A stretch of 64,000 bases of DNA from Spirochaetota bacterium. Lineage in GTDB: Bacteria > Spirochaetota > UBA4802 > UBA5550. The position numbers and the translations under genes are program-made. Under the pieces are notes generated by a model. That model was not told where the DNA came from. It saw only the letters and a program-made list of their open reading frames with translations, and searched no databases. The DNA lies in contig JALOTL010000006.1 in assembly GCA_025457915.1 (NCBI GenBank), positions 186,001 through 250,000 on the forward strand, read 5' to 3'. The stretch's first letter is position 1, and each line of letters opens with the position of its first letter. Positions 29,411 to 40,508 of the stretch are shown piece after piece.

Positions 29411-29896
29411 ATGGATGCTTTTTACAGGCCTTACACCCCGAAGGCGGAAAACCCGGATAAACGCGGCATTGCCGTGAGGGAGGTCTTCGCCTTCGGGGCG
29501 CTTTCCTGCGTGAAAATCCCGCTTTTCGCGTCCTCAGTGCCCGCGGGATTCCCCTCCCCGGCAGACGACTACGTCGAAAAAAAGCTCGATTTCAACGAAT
29601 ACCTGGTGAAGCACCCGGCCGCCACCTTCTGCGTCAGGGTATCCGGCAGCTCCATGACCGGCGCGGGCATAAGGTCCGGCGACATACTGGTGGTGGACAG
29701 GGCAGTCGAGCCCTCGGACGGCAGGATAGTGGTGGCCGTCCTGGCCGGAGAACTCACGGTGAAGCGCATCATGAGATCCAGGGGCAGGATCTGCCTTGTC
29801 TCGGAGAACCCAGAGTACGGCCCCATGGAGGTGACGCAGGATTCTGGCTTCGAAGTCTGGGGCGTGGTCACCCACGTCATACACCACGCGGAGTAG
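29411..29896 (+). CDS. umuD: UmuD-like S24 peptidase, SOS mutagenesis
   Basis: FPSPADDYVEKKLDFNEYLVKHPAATFCVRVSGSSMTGAGIRSGDILVVDRAVEPSDGRIVVAVLAGELTVKR. Confidence 0.9.
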   Translation: MDAFYRPYTPKAENPDKRGIAVREVFAFGALSCVKIPLFASSVPAGFPSPADDYVEKKLDFNEYLVKHPAATFCVRVSGSSMTGAGIRSGDILVVDRAVEPSDGRIVVAVLAGELTVKRIMRSRGRICLVSENPEYGPMEVTQDSGFEVWGVVTHVIHHAE

Positions 29897-29899
29897 GCC

Positions 29900-31168
29900 A
29901 TGGACGACACCGTGGCGCTCGTCGACTGCAACAGCTTCTACGCCTCGTGCGAAAGGGTCTTCGCGCCCGACCTGGAGGGCCGGCCGGTGGTGGTGCTCTC
30001 CAACAACGACGGCTGCGTGGTTTCCAGGTCCGACGAGGCGAAGGCCCTGGGCATAGAGATCGGCGTGCCGATCTTCAAGTGCGGGCGCCTCCTGCTGAAC
30101 AGCGGCGGCAGGATATTCTCCTCAAACTATTCCCTCTACGGCGACATGTCACAGAGGGTCATGGAAACCCTGTCCGCGTTCACGCCGTCCATGGAGGTAT
30201 ATTCCATAGACGAGGCCTTCCTCTTTCTCTCCGGCTTCTCCCGGACCGCCCTCACGGACTACGGCCGAAAAATCAGGAAAACCGTCAGGCAGTGGACCGG
30301 CATCCCGGTATCGGTGGGCATCGGACCGACCAAGACCCTGGCGAAGATCGCCAACAGGATCGCGAAAAAGGATCCGAGGCTCGGCGGCTCGTTCAACGTC
30401 CGCGGGCACCCGCGCATCGACGCCATCCTGGAGTCGGTGGACGTCGGCGACGTCTGGGGCGTGGGCCCCCGGTACGCCCGACTCCTCAGGAAAAACGGCA
30501 TATTCACGGCCAGGGCCCTGCGCGACGCCCCGGACAGGTGGGTGCGGAAAAACATGACGATAACCGGACTGAGAACTGCCACGGAGCTCCGCGGGACGCC
30601 ATGCATCCCGATCGAGGAGGCGCCGCCGCCTAAAAAGGGCGTGGTAAGCTCCAGGTCCTTCGGCTCGCCCGTGGAATCGCTCGACGCCGTTCTGGAGGCG
30701 CTTTCGAACTACGCCGCCACGGCCGCCCGGAAGCTCCGCGCGCAGTGCTCGGCCGCGTCCGTAATCGGCGTATTCCTCGCCACTGACAGGTTCCGGCCCG
30801 GGCCCCAGTACGCGAACTTCATCACCGCGAAGCTCCCGGTGCCCACCTCGTTCACCCCGGATCTGGTGCGCCACGCCCGCGCGCTGCTCCGCGTCATATA
30901 CAGGCCCGGATACAGCTACAGGAAGACCGGTGTGCTCCTGGACGGAATCATCCCGGAGGGAAACGCCCAGCTGAACCTGTTCGAATCCGCCCCGGACGAA
31001 CGGCAGGCCGAGCTTATGAGGACAGTCGACCGCATAAACGACAGGCTGGGCGGCGACACCGTTCACCTCGGCGCGGAGGGTATACGCAGGGCATGGGGGA
31101 TGAAGAGACTGAAGCTCTCGCCATGCTACACCACCCGCTGGAACGAGCTGCCGGTGGTCCGCTGCTGA
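29900..31168 (+). CDS. umuC: UmuC-like Y-family DNA polymerase
   Basis: [75 protein letters not shown]. Confidence 0.93.
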   Translation: MDDTVALVDCNSFYASCERVFAPDLEGRPVVVLSNNDGCVVSRSDEAKALGIEIGVPIFKCGRLLLNSGGRIFSSNYSLYGDMSQRVMETLSAFTPSMEVYSIDEAFLFLSGFSRTALTDYGRKIRKTVRQWTGIPVSVGIGPTKTLAKIANRIAKKDPRLGGSFNVRGHPRIDAILESVDVGDVWGVGPRYARLLRKNGIFTARALRDAPDRWVRKNMTITGLRTATELRGTPCIPIEEAPPPKKGVVSSRSFGSPVESLDAVLEALSNYAATAARKLRAQCSAASVIGVFLATDRFRPGPQYANFITAKLPVPTSFTPDLVRHARALLRVIYRPGYSYRKTGVLLDGIIPEGNAQLNLFESAPDERQAELMRTVDRINDRLGGDTVHLGAEGIRRAWGMKRLKLSPCYTTRWNELPVVRC

Positions 31169-31293
31169 ACTGCCGCTTTTTGCGCAATTAATGATTGCTT
31201 TTTAAAATGTCTTACGCTGTATATTAATATTTTCACAGTCTTTAACGCCGGTTTTATCGGCTTTCATTTTACTGCATGCAGGGCGGTATTCAC

Positions 31294-32937
31294 ATGGCTG
31301 ATTATCTTATAAAAGACGCTCTTATCGTCGACGGAACGGGCGGGAAACCCTTCACGGGCTCCGTTACCCTGACCGGCGGCAGAATTGACAGGATAATAAA
31401 AAAGAACGGAAGGTCCGGCGGCGCGCCCCGGGCGAAAAAAACCATAAATGCCAGCGGCCTGGCACTCTCGCCGGGCTTCATCGATATACACTCCCACTGC
31501 GACTGGCTGCTTCCCGACCCGAATAATGCCGAGGTGCTCGCGCCCCTCATGCTCCAGGGGGTCACGACCGTCGTGACGGGCCAGTGCGGAAGCTCTCCAG
31601 CGCCCGTCTTCAGGGACAATACAGGCACGCTCGATTTCGTATCAGACGTGCTCTGCGACAATCCCATATCGTTCGACAACCCGACGCTCGGGTCCTTTTT
31701 CACCGCGCTCGAGAAAAATGGTATCGCGATGAACATGGCCCATTTCATCGGACACGGCACGCTTAACCTGACCATGAAGGGCGAGGCATACAGGCGGAGA
31801 TTCACACCGGCGGAGCTCGTGAGAATGGCGGCATCCATCGACGAGTCCTTCGATTCCGGCGCCTTCGGACTGTCGTTCGGGCTCGGTTATCCTCCAGGCA
31901 TCTTTTCCGGCCTGGAAGAGCTTGAATGGTTTGCCGGATTCGCAGGCAGGAGAAAAGCGGTCGTTTCCGTGCACCTGAAGTCGCTCGGCGCCATATCCCC
32001 GGCCTATCCGTTCATCCCGGGAGGCACGCCCCACAACCTCATGGCTCTCAGGGAGATGGTCGATGTCGCGAAAAAGTCCGGCGCGGCCCTGCAGGTATCC
32101 CACCTGATATTCACAGGCAAGCCGTCCTGGAAAACCGCTGACGCCATGATAGGCGCCATCGAAAAAGAAAGCGCCTCCGGTCTCGACATCGCCTTCGATG
32201 CCTTCCCGTACACGGCCGGCAACACGGCCATGGTGGCGCTAATCCCTTCCTGGTTTTTCAAGAACTTCGACAGGAACATAAAAAGCCGGCTCATGATCGC
32301 AAGGTTCAGGGCAATGTGGAAAATCGCGAACATGATAATGGGCTTCGACGTGTACGGCGATACAATCGTCCTCAAGGCCAATTACGAACCCTTCGAGAAA
32401 TACGACGGCATGACCTTTTCAGCCATCGCCGCAGCGGAGGGGATCACAACATTCGATGCGTTCCTGCTCCTGGCTGAAAAAACGAAGGCCATGACACGGG
32501 TCCTCATCCCGGGGTATTATGACAACGAGGGACCGGACGGGATCATGACAAGGGTGCTGAACCACCCCCTTTGCCGGTTTGAAACGGACGCAATAATAAC
32601 GAGAAAAGGCTTCCAGAACCCTGCGACCTACGGCAATTTCCCGAAAATTCTCGGCGGGATATCCAGGGACATGGGACTTATGCCTCTGGAGGAGGCCGTA
32701 CGGAAGATGACAGGCGCGTCCGCCTCCAGGCTCGGAATCAAGAAAAGGGGCGAGATCAGGGAAGGATATTACGCCGACCTTGTACTTTTCGATCCGCAGA
32801 AAATCAACGAGAACCCGGAGCCGAACAAACCGGCGCTGGGAATCAAACACGTGTTCATCAACGGGGGCCACGCCGTTGACTCCGGCAGGCTGGACCGCAA
32901 AAAGACGCATGGCAGGGTACTGAGAAAAAATGAATGA
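31294..32937 (+). CDS. N-acyl-D-amino-acid deacylase family amidohydrolase
   Basis: ALSPGFIDIHSHCDWLLP...LMLQGVTTVVTGQCGSSPAPV; VSVHLKS; C-terminal GVTNP-like/KKRGEIREGYYADLVLFDP. Confidence 0.88.
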   Translation: MADYLIKDALIVDGTGGKPFTGSVTLTGGRIDRIIKKNGRSGGAPRAKKTINASGLALSPGFIDIHSHCDWLLPDPNNAEVLAPLMLQGVTTVVTGQCGSSPAPVFRDNTGTLDFVSDVLCDNPISFDNPTLGSFFTALEKNGIAMNMAHFIGHGTLNLTMKGEAYRRRFTPAELVRMAASIDESFDSGAFGLSFGLGYPPGIFSGLEELEWFAGFAGRRKAVVSVHLKSLGAISPAYPFIPGGTPHNLMALREMVDVAKKSGAALQVSHLIFTGKPSWKTADAMIGAIEKESASGLDIAFDAFPYTAGNTAMVALIPSWFFKNFDRNIKSRLMIARFRAMWKIANMIMGFDVYGDTIVLKANYEPFEKYDGMTFSAIAAAEGITTFDAFLLLAEKTKAMTRVLIPGYYDNEGPDGIMTRVLNHPLCRFETDAIITRKGFQNPATYGNFPKILGGISRDMGLMPLEEAVRKMTGASASRLGIKKRGEIREGYYADLVLFDPQKINENPEPNKPALGIKHVFINGGHAVDSGRLDRKKTHGRVLRKNE

Positions 32938-32973
32938 GGTTACGAGGATAGCATAAAAATGAGGCGGCGGGCG

Positions 32974-35274
32974 TCAGCCCAGTTCCTCTTTTTTCTTCTC
33001 GATGGTCCTTATTGTGTCAGTGCTTCCCCTGTTGATTGAATCGACATTGGCCGTGATCTCCTCTATCGTGGCGGTCAGCTCCTCTGAAGCCGCGGCGATC
33101 TTCTCCACCTCCTGCGAGGCGATCCCGGCGGTGGCCACGATCTCCTCCGGGAGCTTCGTGATCTCGTCGTTTATCCTGTCGAGCGCGGCGGAGAGCGTCA
33201 GGTTCACGTTTTTTAAAAGCTCGACCGAGCTCTGGTTCTTTCTGTAAACGTTTTCAATGCCGGTCTGGACGTTCTTGTTTATGATGTTTATCTCCTTCAC
33301 GCCCTCCTGCGACTTCTCAGCAAGCTTTGACACCTCGTCCGCGACCACGGCGAAACCCTTTCCCTGGTCTCCCGCCCTGGCCGCCTCGATCGAAGCGTTC
33401 AGCGAAAGAAGGTTGATCTGGTCTGTTATGTCGTCGAGCACCTGCTGTGACTCGGTGATTTTCTTCGTCTCCTGTATGAGCATGTTGGTGAGCTGGTTGT
33501 TTTCGTCCACCGCGCCGTAAACCTCGCCGAAAGACCTGTTGATCTGGTCTATCAGGTTTCTGAGCAGCTGGTCGATCTTCACCCTCATGTTGTTCACGTG
33601 GTCCACGACGTCCTGGACTATGGACTGGAGCTTGGTCTGGGCCTCGACGTTCAGCTGGTTTGATTTTGAAAATTCTTCGAGTCCGTTCAGTATCTCCATC
33701 GTGGCGCGCGACGTCTTCTTCATCTCTTCAATTGTGGCATTGAAGACCGAGAGGGTATCCCCCGCCCTGGTCTCCGCCGAAGACTTCTCCCTGTCAAGGC
33801 GGTGCATCATGAACTCCTCGCGCGCCCTGTGGTCGAGTGTATCCTCCCTCCTGAGAATCGACACCCTTCTCGTCAGGCCCATGTATATATCCCGGGCCAG
33901 TCCGGCCACGATGCCAGCGCCGCATATGAACAGCGAGAGTCCCAGAATAACCGGCTCCCCGCCGAGAAGAGCGGAGGATGCCGCCGCTCCCGCCATGAAG
34001 AGGTACGCAATTTTTCTTCCCATTTTCCTCTTCCGCTTGGCAGCCCTGACGCTGCTCCTGTAATGGGTCATAAGCAGCTTCCTGATCTCGGGGTAATCGA
34101 GTTTCCTTACGTCCTTTCCGTGCTCCCTTTTTATCCTGCCGGCTATGTCCATGGCTATGGAAACATAGAACTTCTGCCATGGCATGAGCATGTCGTAATA
34201 TATGATGAACCTGTTTTTATCGGAGTTGTATACTACCGTTTCCACTACCCGGGGATCCGTTTTAACGGTATCCCCGTCGAGTCCGTATATGACCCTGTAG
34301 TCCCTGTCAAAGGCGAAGACGGCCCTGTCAGTATAACGCACCGGCTTTCCGAGTGAATCGTGGAGAACCCCGGAATCCTTGTCGTTGATGTCGAAAAAAC
34401 AACCCTCGTCGTTCATCCTGTAGCACTTGCCGTCGTAGAACTTCGGGACCTGGTCAGGAAGAAGGGGCACCTCAAAGGTCCTGTACCCTGAATTAACATA
34501 TAGCCCCTTGAAATAACCTATGCCCAGGGTGTTGTATGCGTGGGATATTATCGAAAAATAATCGGATAAACCGGTCCCGTATACGGTCTCCTCGCCCGGC
34601 CTGTATTTTTTTCCGTCGATCGTTACTTCTTCCGGCCTGTTGAGATATGGAAGAAACCTCTTCGGTGTTTTCTGGTAGGTAAAAACTAGCTCCATTTCCT
34701 TCTTCTTCTGCAGGAATCCGGAGAGTGTCCTGGATGTACAGTCCGACAGCGTACTGTACTTGTGCGCCACCTTCCCGGCCACCTTGCCCATTATGTGATA
34801 CGGAACGAGGATGAACTGCAGGGCCCCCTTTCTTTCCAGGGTAAGCTGGAATGAGGAAGTCCTGAGACCTATTATCTCCACAACTTTTCGTATGGAATCG
34901 AAATCAAGATTTTCATAAAAGGAGAGCACTCGGTATTGTATGGCAAAATAAAAGTGTTCGGTTACTTTATTAAACGGATGGCGCCTGATGGCCCGCAGGT
35001 CGGCCTTGGTCAAACCGATGTCGTCAAGCACGTTCCTGTAAGCGATTTCCGTATGGTCGTTCCTCAGGTATTCAAGGAAAGACGTAATATAGTACCATGC
35101 TAGGCCGTGCGGTTCGGACGAATGCCTGTGAGGATAAAGGTCCTTTTCGTAGCCGCCGGACCTCTTGACCACCTCGAGAAGATAATCGGATATTTTTCTG
35201 AATTCCCAGGGCCTGATGGTTTCATCCGGCTTGAAAAAAACAGGATCCCTGACGTCGTTCGCTTTCTTGTTCAT
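32974..35274 (-). CDS. methyl-accepting chemotaxis-like protein with unusual N-terminal region
   Basis: C-terminal [47 protein letters not shown] hairpin in the middle of the protein. Confidence 0.85.
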   Translation of the reverse strand: MNKKANDVRDPVFFKPDETIRPWEFRKISDYLLEVVKRSGGYEKDLYPHRHSSEPHGLAWYYITSFLEYLRNDHTEIAYRNVLDDIGLTKADLRAIRRHPFNKVTEHFYFAIQYRVLSFYENLDFDSIRKVVEIIGLRTSSFQLTLERKGALQFILVPYHIMGKVAGKVAHKYSTLSDCTSRTLSGFLQKKKEMELVFTYQKTPKRFLPYLNRPEEVTIDGKKYRPGEETVYGTGLSDYFSIISHAYNTLGIGYFKGLYVNSGYRTFEVPLLPDQVPKFYDGKCYRMNDEGCFFDINDKDSGVLHDSLGKPVRYTDRAVFAFDRDYRVIYGLDGDTVKTDPRVVETVVYNSDKNRFIIYYDMLMPWQKFYVSIAMDIAGRIKREHGKDVRKLDYPEIRKLLMTHYRSSVRAAKRKRKMGRKIAYLFMAGAAASSALLGGEPVILGLSLFICGAGIVAGLARDIYMGLTRRVSILRREDTLDHRAREEFMMHRLDREKSSAETRAGDTLSVFNATIEEMKKTSRATMEILNGLEEFSKSNQLNVEAQTKLQSIVQDVVDHVNNMRVKIDQLLRNLIDQINRSFGEVYGAVDENNQLTNMLIQETKKITESQQVLDDITDQINLLSLNASIEAARAGDQGKGFAVVADEVSKLAEKSQEGVKEINIINKNVQTGIENVYRKNQSSVELLKNVNLTLSAALDRINDEITKLPEEIVATAGIASQEVEKIAAASEELTATIEEITANVDSINRGSTDTIRTIEKKKEELG

Positions 35275-35466
35275 GTCTGATTTATTGATAAAACGATACG
35301 GAAAATATTTAGAAGATGATATAGAAGGTGCACTAAAATAATCAAGTTAAAAATATTTCCGCTGAAAAATCATGTTTAAAAAAATCAGGTTTCCCGGCCG
35401 GCATGAATAAACCCGGTGGAATCAGCCGATCATTTTGGATCAGGTGATTTTAATGGTTGTTCACCT

Positions 35467-36084
35467 TTAATCACCCTTTCTGCATTCAGGCTGGTAAAGC
35501 TTCATATAGTCCATTATTATGATCTTCGCCGGCTCTATCATGTCCTGTCTGAGATTGCGGTCCTCGTATACCCTGTTTACCGACTCCCACGCCTGGCACC
35601 AGTTTGAATCCATCGCAAGCTGGGCCTTTGCTATAGCGAGAACGACGTTTACAGTAAAGCTGGACCTGTTCCTCTGTCTTGCTTTTTCAAGAAAGACGAT
35701 CCCTTTCTTCGGGTGGAAGTAATCGTCCATTACAAGAAGATAGCCGTAGCAGAAAATCTCGTCCGGAAGCATAAGGCCCGGATTGGCGATGATTCTTTTT
35801 CCTTTCTTTTCGGATACGTATTTCAGGAAAAGCGGCGCGTTCCCCTTGCCGTCAATGTTCCATGAAAGGGCGTTTATGACCGCCGCCTTCAGATCAACCG
35901 GTTTTTTCGGATCGGAAAGAAACTCGGCAAAGGACCTGTCCATGATCCCCGAATCCTTCGCCTTCTTGACGACCGGGTTGTCCAGGTAGGCCTTGTGGAA
36001 ATCGGTTGAGGTTACAGGCGAATCCGGATATGAAGCTGCAGGCATTAAAAGAATAAATAAAAACGGGATAATCCTGTTATACAT
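35467..36084 (-). CDS. exported protein of unknown function
   Basis: Signal peptide MYNRIIPFLFILLMPAASYPDS; 205 aa. Confidence 0.55.
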   Translation of the reverse strand: MYNRIIPFLFILLMPAASYPDSPVTSTDFHKAYLDNPVVKKAKDSGIMDRSFAEFLSDPKKPVDLKAAVINALSWNIDGKGNAPLFLKYVSEKKGKRIIANPGLMLPDEIFCYGYLLVMDDYFHPKKGIVFLEKARQRNRSSFTVNVVLAIAKAQLAMDSNWCQAWESVNRVYEDRNLRQDMIEPAKIIIMDYMKLYQPECRKGD

Positions 36085-36093
36085 TTTTCTACC

Positions 36094-36447
36094 TCACGAA
36101 ATGCCGGACCCGCAGTGAGGGCATTCCTCCGCCGGATACAGCTCGTCCATGGATTTCAAATCTCTGTAGACGGAACCGCATTCGTCGCAGAGATAAAATA
36201 TCTTCCCGCACTTTTTGCAGGCATACTTTTCAAGGGTCCCCTCCTCGCAGAAGGGACAGATTTTGCTGTTTTCTTCAGACAAGTTCGCCACCTCGGGTAT
36301 AAATCTTTTACGTTGATCCCGTAAGAACAGATTCATCAAGTTCTCCAGACCCATGATTTCCGGACTGACTGGCGGCCGGATTATTGGATACGGGCAGGGG
36401 TCCGAGTCCGGGAAGCATGAAAATAAATTAACCTGATTTGCAGGCAA
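36094..36447 (-). CDS. zinc-ribbon protein
   Basis: CPFCEEG, CKKCGKIFYLCDECG, CPHCG motifs; start uncertain. Confidence 0.6.
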   Translation of the reverse strand: MPANQVNLFSCFPDSDPCPYPIIRPPVSPEIMGLENLMNLFLRDQRKRFIPEVANLSEENSKICPFCEEGTLEKYACKKCGKIFYLCDECGSVYRDLKSMDELYPAEECPHCGSGIS

Positions 36448-36467
36448 GTCAAGCTTTAATAAAAAAT

Positions 36468-37346
36468 CTATTTCCCGGGGGTCGTCCCGGGCGGTTTGCC
36501 ATCAATGGAAAATCGCCTCCCGCGGAAGACGGCCTCGGCAGCTTTTTTGTAAGCGCTGCTTTCAAAATAGCGTTTCAGTTTCATTGATACCGGCATGATC
36601 TGCTCCGAAGGCTCGTATAAAAAAGGCTTCCCGGCGGAGAGATCATTTACGGCGCCCTGTTCCACGGCCCATGACAGCTCGTGAATCGGACGGCCGCCCA
36701 GGTCCCTCAGTATTGCGCGAAGGACACCCTCCTTCTCGGGGTCCATGAAAAAAAACTTTTTTGAATACATCACCGCGCTGTGGATCCGCTCCGGCACGTC
36801 CATGAATCCGTCTTTCAGCAGTTCGGCGCCCAGCTTTTCAAGGATGCTGAAAAGATATTTTACCGCCCCCAGGCCCGGCTTTACCTGCCCCGGAAGGGCC
36901 GGCCTTTCGGGCGTGAATTTTTTAGCCGGGTCCTGCAGGGATATCCATTCAAGATAGAGCAGTTCAAGAGGCATCCTCTTCACTGCTTTTCTAAGTATCG
37001 TCGATCCTGTCTCAAGGGTTTTTTCTGATATCCGCAGGTCCACAAGGAGTTTCCCCGGGGCGTGCTTTCCGGAATACACCCTGAAGTAATGGATCCTGTT
37101 GTCGTCCCTGTCCACATCAATAACCAGGCTGTCATGCCCCCTGGATGCGCAGTGCCCCGCGAGTCCGGTGGCGCGTACCATTTCAACCATGTCTTCCGCC
37201 GAGTACCGGTTAAGGAAAAGCGCTTCGCATGCGTCCGTTCTTGAATAGGTGCTGAGGCTGCAACCTATATCCGACATGCCGCCCGATATGTCGTAAATGC
37301 CGCCTCCCCGTTTTTTTTTGACGAAAACTGATCTTATTTTTCCCAG
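36468..37346 (-). CDS. hypothetical protein
   Basis: ~292-aa ORF overlapping nothing else coding; start MLGKIRSVFVKK. Confidence 0.55.
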   Translation of the reverse strand: MGKIRSVFVKKKRGGGIYDISGGMSDIGCSLSTYSRTDACEALFLNRYSAEDMVEMVRATGLAGHCASRGHDSLVIDVDRDDNRIHYFRVYSGKHAPGKLLVDLRISEKTLETGSTILRKAVKRMPLELLYLEWISLQDPAKKFTPERPALPGQVKPGLGAVKYLFSILEKLGAELLKDGFMDVPERIHSAVMYSKKFFFMDPEKEGVLRAILRDLGGRPIHELSWAVEQGAVNDLSAGKPFLYEPSEQIMPVSMKLKRYFESSAYKKAAEAVFRGRRFSIDGKPPGTTPGK

Positions 37347-37359
37347 CATGTTCAATTCC

Positions 37360-38112
37360 TCAGAGATCAATCACAGTCCCGTCGAAGCAGGCGGCAGTAT
37401 TCCTGAATATCATTTCGGCGGCGGACCGGGCGTCCATCCTGTCTTTCCTTGTCTCGTACCTGCTCGCGTCGAAATGCGTCAGCGCAAGGCTCTTTGCGCC
37501 AGCTTCTGATGCGATCCTCGCCGCGTCTCCAGGATTGAGGTGCGGCCATTCGTGATGCGTTTCGCCCGGGCGGTACGAACACTCGGCTATGAGAAGGTCC
37601 GCCCCGCGTGCCAGCTCGACCGCGTTCGCGCAGTACCCGGTATCCGGGCAATAGGCTATTACCCTCCCGAGAATATCCATCCTTATGCCGACCGTGGGAA
37701 CGGAATGTTGAAGCGGCAGAACGGTCGCACCGAACGGTAGGTCTGCAAAGCCATCCCCGGCCTCAATGATTTTTACGTCGTACGGAAGATCGGCAAACGG
37801 GATTGTAAATGGACGGTTCTGGAAAACGTCGAGTATGCTCCTTCCCCCGTCGCCGGTGATGATGAAAAGTCCACTGGTGTAATTGAATTTTACAGAGACG
37901 TGCAGTCCCCATATATGGTCGATGTGGAAATGGCTCAGGAACATGTAAACCGGGACGGAAAAATCAATGTAATCACCCAGCCTGCGGATCCCTCCTCCGG
38001 CGTCGAGGACCACCTTGAAGCCGGGAGCGTCAATCAGCGCGCAGACCGTATTCCCAGACTCGGTATCGTACCATCCGTTTGTGCCGAGAAACACCGCCCT
38101 TACCCCGTCCAT
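37360..38112 (-). CDS. MBL-fold metallohydrolase (RNase Z-like)
   Basis: MFLSHFHIDHIWGLHV; CPDTGYC; LLIAECSYRPGETHHEWPHLNPGDAARIASEAGAKSLALTHFDAS. Confidence 0.82.
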   Translation of the reverse strand: MDGVRAVFLGTNGWYDTESGNTVCALIDAPGFKVVLDAGGGIRRLGDYIDFSVPVYMFLSHFHIDHIWGLHVSVKFNYTSGLFIITGDGGRSILDVFQNRPFTIPFADLPYDVKIIEAGDGFADLPFGATVLPLQHSVPTVGIRMDILGRVIAYCPDTGYCANAVELARGADLLIAECSYRPGETHHEWPHLNPGDAARIASEAGAKSLALTHFDASRYETRKDRMDARSAAEMIFRNTAACFDGTVIDL

Positions 38113-38118
38113 GGAACG

Positions 38119-38379
38119 CTATTCCTTCTCCCATGCGTCAGCCTCGCGGAACATGTCATCGAGGAGCCTCTTCAGCTCCGCCGGCATCTCGTCCTCGGCC
38201 GGTATCGACTCGGGAAAGTATTTTTCCACTGCCTCCAGGGCCTTCATCCTTGCGCTGTCCGCCCTCGAGCTGTTATAGTAATGGAGGATAAGCTTCTTCG
38301 CCGTGTTGGAGAGCTCGTACTTCGTCAGGTACTGCACCAGATCGTATATCGATTCCCTGAAACTTTCTTTGCTCAACAT
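38119..38379 (-). CDS. small hypothetical protein
   Basis: 86-aa ORF packed between MBL gene and lipoprotein gene. Confidence 0.5.
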   Translation of the reverse strand: MLSKESFRESIYDLVQYLTKYELSNTAKKLILHYYNSSRADSARMKALEAVEKYFPESIPAEDEMPAELKRLLDDMFREADAWEKE

Positions 38380-38892
38380 TTACCCCTGTTTGCCTTCTGC
38401 CGTTTTTTCTTTTTTATGGAACACCATGTCTTTGTCGAAAAAATCCTTCTTCCCCATGTTTTTTTCGAAAAATTTCTTGAGCTCCTTGATCGTCCTGAAA
38501 TCCATCTTCAATAGGCTGTCAGTTGCAAGCGCCATTTTGAGGTCGTTTCCCTCAATCCTGTATCTGAGGAAATAAAATCCTTCTTCGCCCTCAAGGCTGT
38601 GAATGTTGAGGATCTTACCGCCATCCAGGAGGCTTATGAAGCCTCTCATCCTCTCGACTACGGGTTTGCCGTGTTCGAATCCCGACAGCTCGATGAAATA
38701 CTCGTTTTCATTAAACCTGATGATTTTCAATCCAACATCGGGCATGTCGCCCTGCCTGTCCCCTGTCCATTCGCCGATTATGGTACGGTCGATCACTGAC
38801 TTCCTGAAGTCGGACAGGGGGACCCTGGATTTATACGGGCACGCGGTGAGTATCGCAACGATTAAAAAGGGAGCTATTTTTTTCATTTTCAT
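38380..38892 (-). CDS. putative lipoprotein
   Basis: MKMKKIAPFLIVAILTACPYK lipobox. Confidence 0.55.
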   Translation of the reverse strand: MKMKKIAPFLIVAILTACPYKSRVPLSDFRKSVIDRTIIGEWTGDRQGDMPDVGLKIIRFNENEYFIELSGFEHGKPVVERMRGFISLLDGGKILNIHSLEGEEGFYFLRYRIEGNDLKMALATDSLLKMDFRTIKELKKFFEKNMGKKDFFDKDMVFHKKEKTAEGKQG

Positions 38893-38973
38893 ATAATTTC
38901 ATTCCTGGATTATCCTCTCCAATAACGGGGAATATGTCAATTAAATGATTATCCTCTTTAAAAAAATCGGCTC

Positions 38974-38996
38974 AAAAAAAGGGGCCATCCGGCCCC
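38974..38996 (-). terminator. Rho-independent terminator (minus strand)
   Basis: GGGGCC-atcc-GGCCCC with A-run on the plus strand (U-run on transcript). Confidence 0.75.
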
Positions 38997-39028
38997 TTCA
39001 GTATCCCTTTCAAACAATAAAATCAAGA

Positions 39029-39634
39029 TTACATCGCCATTGACTCCTCGAAACCGCCGTACCACTCGAGTTCGGAGGCCGTAAAGCCGTTTATTATCCC
39101 CATGTTGACGTAATAGTCCATCAATATTTTAAGATGAATTATATCCTGTTCGTCATCGTCGAAATCGCTTGCCCCGCTGGCAGCGACAGCGTTCCAGTTA
39201 TCTTCGACCCACTCGAAAAACGGGGAATCCTTTTCTGAAAAAATTATATAGCTGGATATGATGTCGAATTTGATCGTGCTCACCGCCCTCCTGAATTCGT
39301 CATCCGATACATGGTGCAGGGAAGTCGCAAGCTCGGTCTGGAAATAGTCCCCCCATGAAACCACCCTCGGCTTCACACCGTACTTCTTTCCAATTTCATC
39401 GGCACTTTCAGGTTCTATGTACATCCTCGTGGAGACCCTGTCTATGAATTCCTTGATATATATCAGGTCGTGCAGTTTACTGACGCTTAACAGACCCTCG
39501 TTTATCAGCGGCATAACGGTTTCATTTATGACTCTTTTCATTTCGTGCTCCGTCGAAGTATTATGGTCTCGTTTTATGATCGGAAAAAGCAGGATTTTAC
39601 ATGAATCATTTATTCCCAATCCGCGCATAGCCAT
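39029..39634 (-). CDS. hypothetical protein
   Basis: ORF 39029..39688; the 5'-most ATG lies across a terminator hairpin, so start is MAMRGLG (39634) or MKRVINE (39541, with GGAG upstream). Confidence 0.55.
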   Translation of the reverse strand: MAMRGLGINDSCKILLFPIIKRDHNTSTEHEMKRVINETVMPLINEGLLSVSKLHDLIYIKEFIDRVSTRMYIEPESADEIGKKYGVKPRVVSWGDYFQTELATSLHHVSDDEFRRAVSTIKFDIISSYIIFSEKDSPFFEWVEDNWNAVAASGASDFDDDEQDIIHLKILMDYYVNMGIINGFTASELEWYGGFEESMAM

Positions 39635-39640
39635 GAAAAC

Positions 39641-39663
39641 AAAAAAGCGCCCGTAAAAGGCGC
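39641..39663 (-). terminator. Rho-independent terminator (minus strand) after MBL gene
   Basis: GCGCC-cgtaaaa-GGCGC, U-run on minus transcript. Confidence 0.65.
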
Positions 39664-39690
39664 ATTTTATTGACAGTATATGATGCAATG

Positions 39691-40314
39691 CTACAGGTAA
39701 AACCTTTTCTGCTCCTTTACCGTGGAACTGGCGCTCCTTCCGTAGTGGTGCCCGGGCCAGATCACCGTATCGTCGGGGAGGGTCAGTATTTTATTTACTA
39801 TGGAATCCATGATTTTATCATACGATCCGTCCATGAGGTCAGTACGGCCCATCCCCTCCGTGAAAAGGGTATCGCCGGTAAAGACATTTCCGGGAGAATA
39901 AAGGCATATGCTCCCCTCACTGTGTCCCGGCGTGTGCATGACCGAAAGCCTCTCCGATCCGAACTGCACCGTGTCGCCGCCATTCAACGCCACCGAGGGA
40001 CCGGGCGATTTTTTCCCGCCGATGGTCCTTGAAAAAAACCTGTTCGTAAGGCTGCCGAGCTTGGAAACGTCGGCCTCGTGGATCATAAGCCCCGCCCCGG
40101 TCCGGGCAATCACGTACTCGTTGCCGGACGTATGGTCGAAATGACCGTGGGTGTTTATCACCCACTGGACAACAGCGCCGCGCGCCTCAATTTTTTCAAA
40201 AATCAAATCATGGTCGCCCGCCGGGTCTATGAGAACCGCTTTTTTCGACCCTTCATCCGTCACGAGGTAGCAGAAAACCGCCATTGGAGTTACGAGAATC
40301 TGATCTATTATCAT
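39691..40314 (-). CDS. MBL-fold hydrolase, glyoxalase II-like
   Basis: VINTHGHFDHTSGNEYV; HTPGHSEGSICLY; VFTGDTLFTEGMGRTDL; WPGHHYG. Confidence 0.88.
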   Translation of the reverse strand: MIIDQILVTPMAVFCYLVTDEGSKKAVLIDPAGDHDLIFEKIEARGAVVQWVINTHGHFDHTSGNEYVIARTGAGLMIHEADVSKLGSLTNRFFSRTIGGKKSPGPSVALNGGDTVQFGSERLSVMHTPGHSEGSICLYSPGNVFTGDTLFTEGMGRTDLMDGSYDKIMDSIVNKILTLPDDTVIWPGHHYGRSASSTVKEQKRFYL

Positions 40315-40425
40315 CGGGTCACCGCCGGATTCATGGATGGTTTATAACTGCCGGCCCGGTTTTATTCGAGCAGGGTTTAATATCCCGCAGCTTTGCTGCG
40401 GAAGAAATATAACGCGAAGAACAAA

Positions 40426-40493
<68 letters not shown>

Positions 40494-40508
40494 TTTGTAA
40501 AGCAGTTT

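Noticed and set aside
30149-31066. 305-aa minus-strand ORF inside umuC
   Set aside because: Antisense shadow ORF of GC-rich umuC; no domain-like sequence, no RBS.
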